Source of the DNA: Bacillota bacterium
GTDB lineage: Bacteria > Bacillota > Clostridia > Christensenellales > CAG-138
Length of the DNA: 64,000 bases
Direction of reading: 5' to 3'
Assembly: GCA_023409435.1 (NCBI GenBank)
Contig: JAEYHP010000087.1
Location: 1-64,000 of the forward strand
This document shows positions 1 to 7,685 of this stretch, piece after piece. The position numbers were made by a program, and so were the translations under genes. The notes beneath the pieces were generated by a model. The model was given only the letters and a program-made list of their open reading frames with translations, was not told where the DNA came from and ran no database searches. The first letter of the stretch is position 1. Each line of letters starts with the position of its first letter.

Positions 1-226
1 GCAGCACATAAGTGGTATCGCCTTCTCCTTGGGTGTAGATATGCATCTTGTGGCCATCCACCTCCACAAGTGAACCGGGTGCGGGAATTCTCTGCCTTTC
101 CAAAGGCGTCAGGATTGCTTGAATGGCAGACAGGCACCCGAGCAGTAATACGATGGTTCCCAAGAAATATGCGCTTCGTCTGGCCAGCCGTTTTTTCCAA
201 ATGGACGGTTTTGGTTCCTGCGCCAT
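1..226 (-). CDS. Alpha/beta hydrolase, N-terminal part only (cut by window edge)
   Basis: This is the first 75 codons of a leftward gene that runs off the left edge, so it has no stop in the window. The ATG at 226 follows a strong AGGGGGG ribosome binding site. The protein starts with a basic stretch (WKKRLARR), then one hydrophobic segment at about residues 19-39. Next comes PGSLVEVDGHKMHIY, typical of the first beta strands of membrane-anchored alpha/beta-fold hydrolases. The catalytic triad lies beyond the edge, so the substrate cannot be guessed. It lies downstream of thiN on the same strand with a 221-nt gap, so it need not share a transcript. Confidence 0.7.
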   Translation of the reverse strand, partial: MAQEPKPSIWKKRLARRSAYFLGTIVLLLGCLSAIQAILTPLERQRIPAPGSLVEVDGHKMHIYTQGEGDTTYVL

Positions 227-447
227 GTGCGATCCCCCCTGCCCGGTTTATGTACCCAGTGTATCGCAAGCGCCTCAGGAACGACCATCGATCTGGCTTA
301 CAGTTTGAAATAAATTCTTACACTGTTGTCACTTTCCGGCTGGCTGCAATCGTTCCCCGATAGTACGGGACAGAAATGCGCATGAGATTACTTGTGCCGT
401 TTGCGCAAACCACAGGCATAGACGGGATAAAGGAAAAGGAGATGATA

Positions 448-1080
448 TTATCTTTCCATATAAGAGAGCACGACCAGCATCATGCCCTCTTTTACTTCGA
501 TATGCGCTTCCTCCGCCGTGAACGAATTGCTTACCGCCATGGGGTTGTCCTGCGTAATGGTTGCGTTCTTTAGCGGGTATTTCACGCCGCTGGTCGTGAC
601 CCCTTCGCAGCGTTCGGAAAAAGACAGCAGGGAAAGCGAGCAGTTTTCCCCGCGCTTAAGCGTAAGCGAGCCACCCTTTAACAGGATCACGCGGTCGTCG
701 TCCCCTACAAGCTCCGCGTGCATGTCGTTTGCTGCCGCGAACGCAAGCGTCTGCAGGTTGGCAAGCGTATGGTCAAGCCGCCCGCCGATTCCGCCCAAGA
801 TGATGCATTCATCGCATCCGTGGGAGAGCGCGTAGCGTGCGCAAAGCATAGTATCCGTATCGTCCTTTTCCACCGGAACGAGTTCGAGTATGGCCTCCGG
901 GGGAACGACGCCGGAAAGCGAATCGAGGTCGCCGATCACACGGTCAGGTATTAAGCCCGCACGCATTGCGTGCGCGTACCCGCCGTCCGCGCAGAGCACG
1001 AGATCCCCTGCGCGAGGGGTATATAGGTCAAACAGTGCGCGCCTGAGGTACGCGGTTATGATGATGCAGCGCCTTGCCAT
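448..1080 (-). CDS. thiN: Thiamine pyrophosphokinase
   Basis: This enzyme transfers pyrophosphate from ATP to thiamine, giving thiamine diphosphate, the last step of vitamin B1 salvage in the cytoplasm. The 210-residue length is normal for the family. Visible motifs are ADGG (31-34), GDLDS (50-54), KDDTD (72-76) and GGIGGRLDH (96-104), which form the metal, nucleotide and thiamine sites of the catalytic domain. A smaller beta-rich thiamine-binding half follows. The ATG is preceded by TTGGAGG at good spacing. The gene is monocistronic here or is followed by the partial hydrolase. I found no TPP riboswitch upstream. Confidence 0.93.
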   Translation of the reverse strand: MARRCIIITAYLRRALFDLYTPRAGDLVLCADGGYAHAMRAGLIPDRVIGDLDSLSGVVPPEAILELVPVEKDDTDTMLCARYALSHGCDECIILGGIGGRLDHTLANLQTLAFAAANDMHAELVGDDDRVILLKGGSLTLKRGENCSLSLLSFSERCEGVTTSGVKYPLKNATITQDNPMAVSNSFTAEEAHIEVKEGMMLVVLSYMER

Positions 1081-1446
1081 AGTGCCTCCAAGTATTCACT
1101 CTCCTTATTAGGATACTCCATTTTGTATTTTCACGCCAGCCAAGAAAACAATCTGGAACCTCCATGCAATGGGGCAAGAAACCTTTTTGAGCATATCAGA
1201 AAAAAGCCGCATGGCGGGGTGCTCCGCCGCCTCGAACGCAAGAAACTGAGAAGCATCCATATAAATCCGTCCCATCTGGCGACCTGTGCGTCAGATGGGA
1301 CACCTTGCGTGGCGGGTTGCTACGTCAACCCGCCACGGAAAGACTCAAAAAAGTGGCAACCGCCACTTTTTTGAAATTGCAAAAAACGGATAAGCGCCGC
1401 GCAATGCTGCATGGTATGATAAGTACACCGATCGGGGAGGAAAAAG
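1081..1446. other. Intergenic region between thiN and the AraC gene, holding hairpin element A
   Basis: These 366 bases contain no credible gene. The left part carries the thiN ribosome binding site. Positions 1213-1374 hold a string of four hairpins, described separately. The right end carries the GGGGAGG ribosome binding site of the AraC gene and a possible TATGAT -10 box near 1415 without a convincing -35 box. Confidence 0.6.
1213..1374 (+). repeat. Multi-hairpin intergenic element A (ACATGTG-loop family)
   Basis: Four consecutive stems are visible: GGCGG/CCGCC (1213-1228); a 12-bp stem (1270-1281 with 1289-1300) closing the loop ACCTGTG between CG pairs; a perfect 12-bp stem (1308-1319 with 1326-1337); and a perfect 13-bp stem (1345-1357 with 1362-1374) ending in TTTTTTGA. 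The second stem and loop match those of elements B (18529-18671) and C (30844-31054), with paired base changes. The last stem could also stop transcription in either direction. Confidence 0.7.
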
Positions 1447-2337
1447 ATGGACTACAGAGCGTGCATCCAGAACAGCGTGAATGAGATCGAACTACACCTG
1501 AAAGAGGAAATCACCGTGGAGCGGCTGGCCGCTTTGGCGGGGTTTTCGCCCTACCACTTCTACCGTATTTTCCAGGCGTATGTCGGCATGCCCGTCATGA
1601 GCTATGTGCGCTACCGCCGCCTTGCGCACGCTGCGGCGGAGCTCATTAAGGGCAAGCGCGTTCTGGACCTTGCTCTGGACTGGGGCTTTGATACCCACGC
1701 CGGGTTCACCCGCGCGTTTACAAAAGCGTTTGGCGTGCCGCCGGAGCGGTATCGCCTGCACGGCACCGGCCGGGTACCCACCCCTGTGGATCTTAACCAG
1801 CTATGCAGCTATCAATTAACGGGAGGAATTGTCATGGAACCGAAATTTATCACCCGCCCCGCGTTCTATGTAGCGGGCTACCATCTTCGCACCACCTCGG
1901 TGAACGGAGAAAACAGCAAGGCGATCCCCGCCTTCTGGCAGGAGTATCTGAAAAACGATATGAATACGCTGCACGGCGCGTTTGCGCCGGTCAGTCACGA
2001 CGAATACGGGATCTGCATGGACCTGGATATCGAAACGAACGAGTTCTCGTATGTCATCGGCGTGGAAGTGGCGGACCCAGGTAGCGTTCCCGAAGGGTTC
2101 CACAAGGCGCTTGTGCCCGCGGCGACTTACGCGGTGTTCACCACCCCGCCGTCGGACAACGAAGGATTTGTTCCTTCCATTCAGGGCACCTGGAGATTTA
2201 TCTATGAGCAGTGGTTCCCTCAATCTGGCTACGAATACGCGCCCGGTTGCGCGGACTTTGAGCTGTACCAGGAAAGCCGCATGGGGGAAGACATGCTCCA
2301 GATCGATATTTACATCCCCGTTGTGAAAAAGGCGTAA
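1447..2337 (+). CDS. AraC-family regulator with C-terminal GyrI-like effector-binding domain
   Basis: This is a cytoplasmic DNA-binding regulator that probably senses a small lipophilic or cationic compound. Residues about 8-105 form the two AraC helix-turn-helix motifs (ERLAALAGFSPYHFYRIF and LDLALDWGFDTHAGFTRAF). Residues about 131-296 look like the GyrI/AraC effector-binding fold (FITRPAFYVAGYHLR near its start, VPAATYAVF later). DNA-binding domain first and sensor domain second is the arrangement of Rob and related multidrug-response regulators, and 296 residues is usual. The start has GGGGAGG 6 nt upstream. No obvious target gene is adjacent: thiN is divergent and crcB is convergent. Confidence 0.9.
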   Translation: MDYRACIQNSVNEIELHLKEEITVERLAALAGFSPYHFYRIFQAYVGMPVMSYVRYRRLAHAAAELIKGKRVLDLALDWGFDTHAGFTRAFTKAFGVPPERYRLHGTGRVPTPVDLNQLCSYQLTGGIVMEPKFITRPAFYVAGYHLRTTSVNGENSKAIPAFWQEYLKNDMNTLHGAFAPVSHDEYGICMDLDIETNEFSYVIGVEVADPGSVPEGFHKALVPAATYAVFTTPPSDNEGFVPSIQGTWRFIYEQWFPQSGYEYAPGCADFELYQESRMGEDMLQIDIYIPVVKKA

Positions 2338-2352
2338 CCAATTACTATATAA

Positions 2353-2380
2353 GGCCCGCCGCAAATGCGGCGGGCCCTGT
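2353..2380. terminator. Bidirectional terminator between the AraC gene and crcB
   Basis: A perfect 10-bp GC-rich stem (GGCCCGCCGC with its complement) closes an AAAT loop between two convergent genes. It is followed by CTGTCTTT on the plus strand and ATATAGT on the minus strand. It can serve both genes. Confidence 0.8.
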
Positions 2381-2387
2381 CTTTATA

Positions 2388-2765
2388 TTAAGAACGAAGA
2401 AGCAGCCGGGCGGCGGAGATACCCAATACCGCGCCGCCAAGGCTGAAAGCTACGTTCAGCCCCACGTTCAGCAATCCCGCGCCGTAATTCCCGGCGGAAA
2501 GCAGGCTTACCGTTTCATAGCTGAATGCGGAAAACGTCGTAAATCCGCCCAATATTCCTGTAACAAGAAACACTCTTGCCTCCGGAGAAATACGGTTTTC
2601 TCCGAGCGTCATAATAAGGCCGATCAGAAACGCGCCAAGCGTATTGACAATCAGCGTCGCGTAGGGGAACTGCGCCCCGAAAAGTTTTGGCGCAAGAAGG
2701 TTGACCAGGTAACGCAGGATACAGCCAATAAAACCGCCAAGCCCAACATAGAGTATCTTTATCAT
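2388..2765 (-). CDS. crcB: Fluoride ion channel CrcB/Fluc
   Basis: This small membrane protein exports fluoride as an antiparallel dimer. The 125-residue length and four hydrophobic segments fit. The family signatures GGFIGCILRY (10-19), the NTLG segment (41-44) and GGFTTFSAF (73-81), with the conserved Phe and Thr/Ser of the fluoride path, are all present. Only one copy is visible, which suggests a dual-topology homodimer. A TATAAT box lies on the minus strand at 2832-2837, giving a leader of about 60 nt. That leader is GC-rich and can fold, but it lacks the conserved core of the fluoride riboswitch. No terminator separates it clearly from the upstream ppx-type gene. Confidence 0.93.
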   Translation of the reverse strand: MIKILYVGLGGFIGCILRYLVNLLAPKLFGAQFPYATLIVNTLGAFLIGLIMTLGENRISPEARVFLVTGILGGFTTFSAFSYETVSLLSAGNYGAGLLNVGLNVAFSLGGAVLGISAARLLLRS

Positions 2766-2875
2766 CCTATTCTCCGCAAGAAGGCTCCCGCAATCCAGAA
2801 GCCGCCGGTTTCAGGCGATGCCGCCTGCCTTATTATAGCACGGTTTTCCGGAATAAAAAGATGAGCGAGGACAGG

Positions 2876-3754
2876 TCAGCGCGCCACCCGGTCCATCAGG
2901 TATCCTTCCATGCCGTCCGCGTCGCTCACATGCAGCATATCGATGTCCAGCCGTCTCATCAGCCCATACAATATCAAAGCGCCGAACAGGATAATATCGT
3001 GCCGGTCGGTGAGCAGTGGGTGCTGCCGCCGCGCTTCTCCCATGGCAAGGAGGCGCTCATAAAGTGAAAGCACGTCCTCTTGCGCGAGCGTCTCATGGTT
3101 GACGCGGAGGCTGTCATATTCCGCAAGCCCCGCCTGCAGCGCGCCCAGCGTGGTGATGGTGCCGCCCACACCCGTCCAGCGTTGTTCTTCGATACCGGTG
3201 AGCTTGTCCTTTATCGTTTGATTAAGCCAGGCTTCTATGGCCTGTGGAACTTCCTCCTGCGTAAGCCCTGTGCATAGCTCTTTGGCCCGCACGCAGCCGA
3301 TGGGAGCGCTGTGCGCCAAGTTCGGCGCAATCACCTGCGCGCTGCCGCCGCCGATGTCGATTAAGCCTCCGCCAAACTGGCCTGTCGCGCCAAGGTACGC
3401 AAGCCGCGCTTCCTCAACGCCGGAAAGTACATCCACTTTTATATTGCAGGCTTGGCGTACGCGGCCTAAAAATGCGTCGCGGTTTTTTGCGTCCCGCACG
3501 GCGCTGGTGGCGTAGGCATACACCGTCTGCGTCCCATGTTCCGCGGCGAGGGCGCAAAACTTTAGAATGGCCAGAAGTGAGCGCTCCATAGCGGCCTCCT
3601 GCAGGCAGCCGGTCTGTAATATCCCTTCCGCCAGCCGCGTAGTGATAAGGTGCTTGGGCGCAAAAGCCGCCACGCCCTGGGGCGTGACGGTCGCATTGAA
3701 ATACCGTATGGAGTTGCTGCCGATATCGATAACGGCGGCGCGTACTTCGTTCAT
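2876..3754 (-). CDS. Ppx/GppA-family phosphatase
   Basis: This is an actin-fold (ASKHA) phosphohydrolase acting on polyphosphate or pppGpp. Phosphate-binding motifs IDIGSNSIR (9-17) and IDIGGGSAQ (132-140) are clear, and the catalytic glutamate region is SGVEEARL (111-118). At 292 residues it is the short, single-module form lacking the C-terminal HD-like domain of long Ppx proteins. Substrate choice cannot be told from sequence. Its start overlaps the end of the DivIC-like gene by 4 nt (ATGA), so it is translated as the last gene of the yabP-yabQ-divIC-ppx operon. This is also the gene order around divIC in many Clostridia. Confidence 0.9.
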   Translation of the reverse strand: MNEVRAAVIDIGSNSIRYFNATVTPQGVAAFAPKHLITTRLAEGILQTGCLQEAAMERSLLAILKFCALAAEHGTQTVYAYATSAVRDAKNRDAFLGRVRQACNIKVDVLSGVEEARLAYLGATGQFGGGLIDIGGGSAQVIAPNLAHSAPIGCVRAKELCTGLTQEEVPQAIEAWLNQTIKDKLTGIEEQRWTGVGGTITTLGALQAGLAEYDSLRVNHETLAQEDVLSLYERLLAMGEARRQHPLLTDRHDIILFGALILYGLMRRLDIDMLHVSDADGMEGYLMDRVAR

Positions 3755-4050
3755 TCCTGTGGTGTATCCCTGTAAAATTTATAATCGTCGGGGCTGACAT
3801 AGCCCAGTTTTTCACGGGCGTATTGCATCATATATGCGTCGGTCTGCACATAACCCAGCATGCCGTTCAAACGCTGCTCCTCAAGCAGCATGGTCTCATA
3901 GTTTTCATTGAGCTGCGTTTTTTCCTTTTCAATTTCCGTAAGCTTGGCGCTTTGGGAGAGATATACGAAAGAAAGCGCAAGCAACACCAAACAGCATCCC
4001 AGCAGGATATGCTGCGGCCGTAACAACACGCTGTGTTTTGCCTTCTTCAT
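3751..4050 (-). CDS. divIC: Septum formation initiator, FtsB/DivIC type
   Basis: This is a bitopic division protein of the FtsL-FtsB/DivIC-DivIB complex that activates septal wall synthesis. I chose the ATG at 4050 because GAGG lies 9 nt upstream. A longer reading to 4083 lacks a site. The 99 residues give a short basic N-terminus, one membrane segment (about 14-32), a coiled coil (about 34-65) and the conserved AREKLGYV (78-85). Position directly after yabQ matches divIC in Bacillus. It overlaps the following ppx-type gene by 4 nt. Confidence 0.87.
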   Translation of the reverse strand: MKKAKHSVLLRPQHILLGCCLVLLALSFVYLSQSAKLTEIEKEKTQLNENYETMLLEEQRLNGMLGYVQTDAYMMQYAREKLGYVSPDDYKFYRDTPQE

Positions 4051-4161
4051 AGCGATCACCCTCGCTTTTGTATATCGAAACAATTGCGTGCGAGTTTAGC
4101 TTATATAGTAACCGTTTATAGACAATACGAAAGCATGTAATTCTTTCCAAGCGTATTGTTA

Positions 4162-4479
4162 TTATAGCATCCATTTTCTTGCAAGTATAGAGTGAAACAA
4201 CTTAAAAAACAGGTAACTGAGGCTCCATTGTTCCAGCAGGAAGCCAAAAAGAAAGCCCAAGAGCAAGTATCCGCGCACTTCGCCGCCCGTGGCGTAGAGG
4301 AGGCTTAGAAACAGCAACCCCGTCACGCCCAAAACAAACAGTCCGTCGCACAGCGAGCACAGCAAGCGCCCGCGGAATATGCGGCGGATCAGGCGAAACC
4401 CGTCATACAAAATCCCCGCGGCGGCGCCTCCGTACAAAAGCGCAAGGAAGGCCGCGGGCTGGAGCAGGGTGTTGTTCAT
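4162..4479 (-). CDS. yabQ: Spore cortex biosynthesis protein YabQ
   Basis: This is a small integral membrane protein of the forespore outer membrane needed for cortex formation. The 105 residues contain three to four hydrophobic segments and family patterns ILYDGFRLIRR (23-33) and YLFFKLF. Its start overlaps the end of yabP by 4 nt, the tight coupling usual for this pair. The product is expected in the mother cell during sporulation. It supports the view that the organism makes endospores. Confidence 0.9.
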   Translation of the reverse strand: MNNTLLQPAAFLALLYGGAAAGILYDGFRLIRRIFRGRLLCSLCDGLFVLGVTGLLFLSLLYATGGEVRGYLLLGFLFGFLLEQWSLSYLFFKLFHSILARKWML

Positions 4480-4775
4480 CGGAACATGCGGGAGAACAGG
4501 CCGGGGCGGCGTTCCTGTGCCGCGGGTTCATATTCCAGCGAGAGCACCTCACCCTCAATTACCACCTGTCCGTCGTCCAGGTTCAGCTTGGAAAGATGCA
4601 GCCCTTCGCCTTCTATCCGCAACCCGCCCGCTTCGGTTTCCAGTATGATTTCCTGCTCGTTGAAACTTTCCACATCGCTTACGCCCGTGATGTTTGTGCG
4701 GTTTCGGTTATCGATGTGCACGTTATGTGTGCGCGTGCGGGATTTTGCGCTGTCCAGCTCCCGGTAATCGGGCAT
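4476..4775 (-). CDS. yabP: Sporulation protein YabP
   Basis: This is a small soluble protein required for assembly of the spore cortex; its family also includes YqfC. I place the start at the ATG at 4775, with AAAGGAGG upstream, rather than at 4820, which has no site. The 99-residue product shows the YabP-type strand pattern (LSKLNLDDGQVVIEGEVLSL). A C-terminal basic tail (RRPGLFSRMFR) may touch the membrane. It is the first gene of the yabP-yabQ-divIC-ppx operon and lies behind a sigma-E-like promoter. Confidence 0.9.
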   Translation of the reverse strand: MPDYRELDSAKSRTRTHNVHIDNRNRTNITGVSDVESFNEQEIILETEAGGLRIEGEGLHLSKLNLDDGQVVIEGEVLSLEYEPAAQERRPGLFSRMFR

Positions 4776-4823
4776 ATGCCTTTCCTCCTTTGGTGTGGGA
4801 TTACTTAAACCCCGTGTCATAGC

Positions 4824-4853
4824 ATGCTATGCGCCTGTGTTAGCGTTTATACG
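4824..4853 (-). promoter_or_regulatory. Sigma-E-like sporulation promoter for yabP
   Basis: On the minus strand CGTATAA (4847-4853) is followed after 15 nt by CATAGCAT (4824-4831). This resembles the mother-cell sigma-E pattern of ATA-rich -35 and CATAnnnT -10, the class that drives yabP in Bacillus subtilis. A perfect 14-nt palindrome, CATAGCATGCTATG (4818-4831), covers the -10 box and could bind a regulator. Confidence 0.5.
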
Positions 4854-4936
4854 GTGAATGTGTAAATTCTTTGTGACGCGAAAGGAAACATCCCCAAAAC
4901 AGCCCGATTCTCAAAAAGCCCGCATTATGGGTGCTA

Positions 4937-4965
4937 TTGACAATACTATACGCATACTCTATGAT
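4937..4965 (+). promoter_or_regulatory. Sigma-A promoter for rho
   Basis: TTGACA (4937-4942), a 17-bp spacer and TATGAT (4960-4965) make a near-consensus housekeeping promoter facing rho. Transcription would start near 4972. Confidence 0.8.
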
Positions 4966-4971
4966 TATTAC

Positions 4972-5231
4972 GACTGGAGTTATCTCTTCCGGGCTGATCT
5001 TTTTGGCAATTTCCCTTAGGGCAATAGACCAACGTGTTGCCTAAATCCGTGTAGGCTTGGTTTAAGCAGCCGGTTTTCGGGTATCCTATATTGCATCAGC
5101 ATCGATTGTCCATGTAAAAAGAGCACATGCGTTTACCCATGCACAGGGTTATCTTCTGTGCGCAGTGTGTTTTTGCCATTGCGCCGCAGATCATATAAAA
5201 ATTTTGTACGTCTATGAAAGGAGAGGTGGAG
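4972..5231 (+). promoter_or_regulatory. Long untranslated leader of rho
   Basis: About 260 nt separate the predicted start of transcription from the rho start codon. I see no convincing reading frame in it. A hairpin, GCACAG/CTGTGC (5141-5161), and a second weak TTGCCA/TATAAA promoter-like pair near 5170-5200 are present. Rho autoregulates through its own leader in several bacteria; here that is only an inference from leader length. Confidence 0.4.
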
Positions 5232-7220
5232 TTGAATAAAGAAGCTCTACAAACTAAGAGCCTTGCGGATCTAAGAGAACTCGCAAGGCTCGCCGGGGTG
5301 AAATCTATCACAAAATATCGTAAAAATGAACTCATAGATATGCTGCTTGGCGGCGAGCCTGGCGCTGCGGAGGAAGAACCGCCGGAACTCTCAAAAGAAA
5401 AGCCGGATGAAGACGAGCCGCTGATGCTCGGTTCGGAGGAAGAGGCGGAGGTTCAACAGCCGTCGCGCCGCTCAAAGAGCGCAGCAGTTCCCCCCGCCGC
5501 ACCCGAAAGCCCGGCGGCGGCACCCCAGGCGCAAGCGGGGTTTGTTCCGCCCGCGCGGGAGACGGAAGAATTCCGTAAGCCCGCCTACGTTGCCCCCGGT
5601 TACCAGACGAAGCCGCAGGGCGACACAACCTATCAGCCGCGCCGCACGTATGGCGGTTATCAGCAGCAGAATGACACGGCCTATCAGCCGCGCCGCACGT
5701 ATGGCGGCGGCGGCTATCAGCAGCAGCAGCAGAACAATTACCAGCAGCGCAGGCCGTACGGCAACAATTTTCAGCAGCAGGGCGCTTCCTACCAGCAGCA
5801 GCCGAATTATCAGCAGGCGCCTTCTTACCAGCAGCCTGGTTACCAACAACAACAGCCGGGCTACCAGCAGCAAACCGGCTATCAGCCTACCGGCGGCTAC
5901 CAGCAGCCTGCTTACCAGCCGCCCCAGCCGCCTCAGCCGCCCCAGCAGCCTTATGTGCCGGAGCAGGATGCGGGGGAGGGGTTCCGCCGCCAGGAGGGCT
6001 ATTATAACAAGGAATACGGCACCAGCAACCCCGCCGTGCCCGAGCTTTTGCAGGGCGGCGATTGCGGGGACGCCGAAGGCGTGCTGGAAGTCCTGCCCGA
6101 CGGGTACGGCTTCCTGCGTTCGGACAATTACCTTCCCGGCAACCGGGACGTGTATGTTTCCATCGCGCAGATCAGGCGTTTTTCTTTAAAAACCGGCGAC
6201 ATGGTCACAGGCAAGACCCGCCCCTCCAAGGAAGGCGAGCGGTTTCTGGCGCTACTCTACATCACCGCCATCAACGGCGTAACGCCCGAGGAAATGGGTC
6301 CGCGAAGGCCGTTTGAAGAGCTTGTGCCCGTATACCCCGACGAGCGGCTTACGCTTGAATACCCGGGGCAGAACAATCTCGCTATCCGCCTCATTGACCT
6401 CATCGCTCCAATCGGCAAAGGGCAGCGCGGCATGATCGTGGCGCAGCCCAAGGCCGGTAAGACAACGCTGTTAAAGAACATCGCAAACGGTATTTCCCGG
6501 AACCATCCGGACGCGCACCTGATGGTGCTGCTCATTGATGAGCGCCCGGAAGAAGTGACGGATATGCAGAGAAGCATCAAAGGCGAGGTGCTATTCTCTA
6601 CGTTCGACGAGCTGCCCGAGCACCATACCCGCGTGGCGGAAATGGTGCTGGAGCGCGCCATGCGCCTTGTCGAGATGGGCAAGGACGTCATCATATTGAT
6701 GGATAGCCTTACCCGCCTTGCCCGCGCCTACAACCTTTCCATACCGCCCACAGGCAGGACGCTATCCGGCGGTTTGGACCCCGGCGCGTTGCACAAGCCC
6801 AAGCGCTTTTTCGGCGCGGCGCGCAACATTGAAAACGGCGGCAGCCTCACCGTGATCGCGACGGCACTTGTGGAAACCGGAAGCCGTATGGACGATATCA
6901 TATTTGAAGAGTTCAAGGGCACCGGCAATATGGAAATCCATCTGGACCGCAAGCTGTCCGAAAAGCGGATATTCCCGGCCATCGACATCTACAAGTCCGG
7001 CACGCGCCGCGAGGAATTGCTGCTTAGTAAAGCGGAGCTTGAGGGTGTGTTTACCATGCGCCGCGTGCTCTCCGGCGGAAACCCGGCGGATGTGACGGAG
7101 CAGTTCATCAACATGCTCGAAAAGACCAATACCAACGAGGATTTCTTAAGCCGCCTCAGGGAATGGTTGAACATATACGAAAAGGACGGCTACACCACCT
7201 CCTCGCGCTTTGGCAAGTAA
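5232..7220 (+). CDS. rho: Transcription termination factor Rho with Tyr/Gln-rich insertion
   Basis: Rho is the hexameric RNA-dependent ATPase that ends untranslated transcripts. I favour the TTG at 5232, because AAAGGAGAGG lies 8 nt upstream; the in-frame ATG at 5214 has no site. Numbered from 5214, residues about 14-47 are the Rho N-terminal helical domain. Residues 48-125 are acidic and Ala/Pro-rich, and 138-250 are a Tyr-Gln-Asn-rich low-complexity tract. Residues about 285-355 are the cold-shock RNA-binding fold (DGYGFLRSDNYLPGNRDVYV). The rest is the ATPase with Walker A QPKAGKTTLL (411-420), Walker B DVIILMDSLTR (491-501), and the Q- and R-loop regions. At 662 residues it is much longer than the roughly 420 of E. 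coli, all due to the insertion. Confidence 0.97.
   Translation: MNKEALQTKSLADLRELARLAGVKSITKYRKNELIDMLLGGEPGAAEEEPPELSKEKPDEDEPLMLGSEEEAEVQQPSRRSKSAAVPPAAPESPAAAPQAQAGFVPPARETEEFRKPAYVAPGYQTKPQGDTTYQPRRTYGGYQQQNDTAYQPRRTYGGGGYQQQQQNNYQQRRPYGNNFQQQGASYQQQPNYQQAPSYQQPGYQQQQPGYQQQTGYQPTGGYQQPAYQPPQPPQPPQQPYVPEQDAGEGFRRQEGYYNKEYGTSNPAVPELLQGGDCGDAEGVLEVLPDGYGFLRSDNYLPGNRDVYVSIAQIRRFSLKTGDMVTGKTRPSKEGERFLALLYITAINGVTPEEMGPRRPFEELVPVYPDERLTLEYPGQNNLAIRLIDLIAPIGKGQRGMIVAQPKAGKTTLLKNIANGISRNHPDAHLMVLLIDERPEEVTDMQRSIKGEVLFSTFDELPEHHTRVAEMVLERAMRLVEMGKDVIILMDSLTRLARAYNLSIPPTGRTLSGGLDPGALHKPKRFFGAARNIENGGSLTVIATALVETGSRMDDIIFEEFKGTGNMEIHLDRKLSEKRIFPAIDIYKSGTRREELLLSKAELEGVFTMRRVLSGGNPADVTEQFINMLEKTNTNEDFLSRLREWLNIYEKDGYTTSSRFGK
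5625..5963 (+). repeat. Low-complexity YQ repeat tract inside rho
   Basis: The DNA has a tandem duplication with a 51-bp period: 28 identical bases at 5629-5656 recur at 5680-5707, encoding YQPRRTYGG twice. Runs of CAG/CAA codons between tyrosine codons follow. The encoded tract is dominated by Tyr, Gln, Gly, Pro and Asn, with almost no hydrophobic aliphatic residues. Confidence 0.85.
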
Positions 7221-7298
7221 TTTTTGAACCACAAATACGACGAAGGACGGGCGAGCGTCGTCCTGCGCCGTATTTTTATGGATTTCAAACAAAACCCA

Positions 7299-7328
7299 TT
7301 GCATTTTTGAGCCGCGCTGTTATATAAT
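7299..7328 (+). promoter_or_regulatory. Sigma-A promoter for rpmE
   Basis: TTGCAT (7299-7304), an 18-bp spacer and TATAAT (7323-7328) lie 70 nt before the rpmE start. A small GCGGC/GCCGC hairpin lies in the leader. It would give rpmE a transcript independent of rho. Confidence 0.6.
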
Positions 7329-7397
7329 ACTTAGGCTGACGCATTGCGGCGTGGCCGCTTTAGATACCATCGGTTGTACCGGAAAGGGTGAATGACA

Positions 7398-7595
7398 ATG
7401 AAGAAGGATATACATCCCAACTATGGCGAATCCGTCGTCCGTTGCGCTTGTGGCGAAACGTTCACGACCGGCTCCGTAAAGGGCGAACTCAAGGTGGAAA
7501 TTTGCTCCAAGTGCCACCCCTTCTATACCGGCAGGCAGAAGCTGGTAGACAGCGGCGGCCGTGTGGACCGCTTCAAGAAGCGTTACGGAATGTAA
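7398..7595 (+). CDS. rpmE: Ribosomal protein bL31, zinc-binding form
   Basis: This is the large-subunit ribosomal protein L31. The 65-residue product starting MKKDIHPNY keeps both cysteine pairs (C16-x-C18 and C36-x-x-C39), so it is the zinc-binding, zinc-replete form. I start at the second ATG (7398), because the GGAAAGGGTG site sits 7 nt before it and only 1 nt before the first ATG (7392). Placement right after rho is conserved in Firmicutes. Confidence 0.95.
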   Translation: MKKDIHPNYGESVVRCACGETFTTGSVKGELKVEICSKCHPFYTGRQKLVDSGGRVDRFKKRYGM

Positions 7596-7627
7596 GACCA
7601 AGAGCCAGCTAGTATGCTAAGCTATGG

Positions 7628-7652
7628 AGCCTTCCGATGAGGAAGGCTTTTT
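7628..7652 (+). terminator. Terminator after rpmE
   Basis: An 8-bp stem (AGCCTTCC with GGAAGGCT) closes a GATGA loop and runs into TTTT. It ends the rho-rpmE unit before the next promoter. Confidence 0.85.
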
Positions 7653-7685
7653 GGCGTAGTTTTTGGCAATCCCATGCCCGCTAAA

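Noticed and set aside
2766..2840. Possible fluoride riboswitch before crcB
   Set aside because: The leader is GC-rich and foldable, but on the crcB strand it lacks the conserved GAUG loop and the matching pseudoknot strand of the crcB motif.
4972..5231. Known RNA element in the rho leader
   Set aside because: Only a small hairpin is visible; I could not match it to any riboswitch or ribosomal leader.
5096..5335. 79-codon minus-strand frame across the rho start
   Set aside because: It is antisense to the conserved Rho N-terminus and has no ribosome site.
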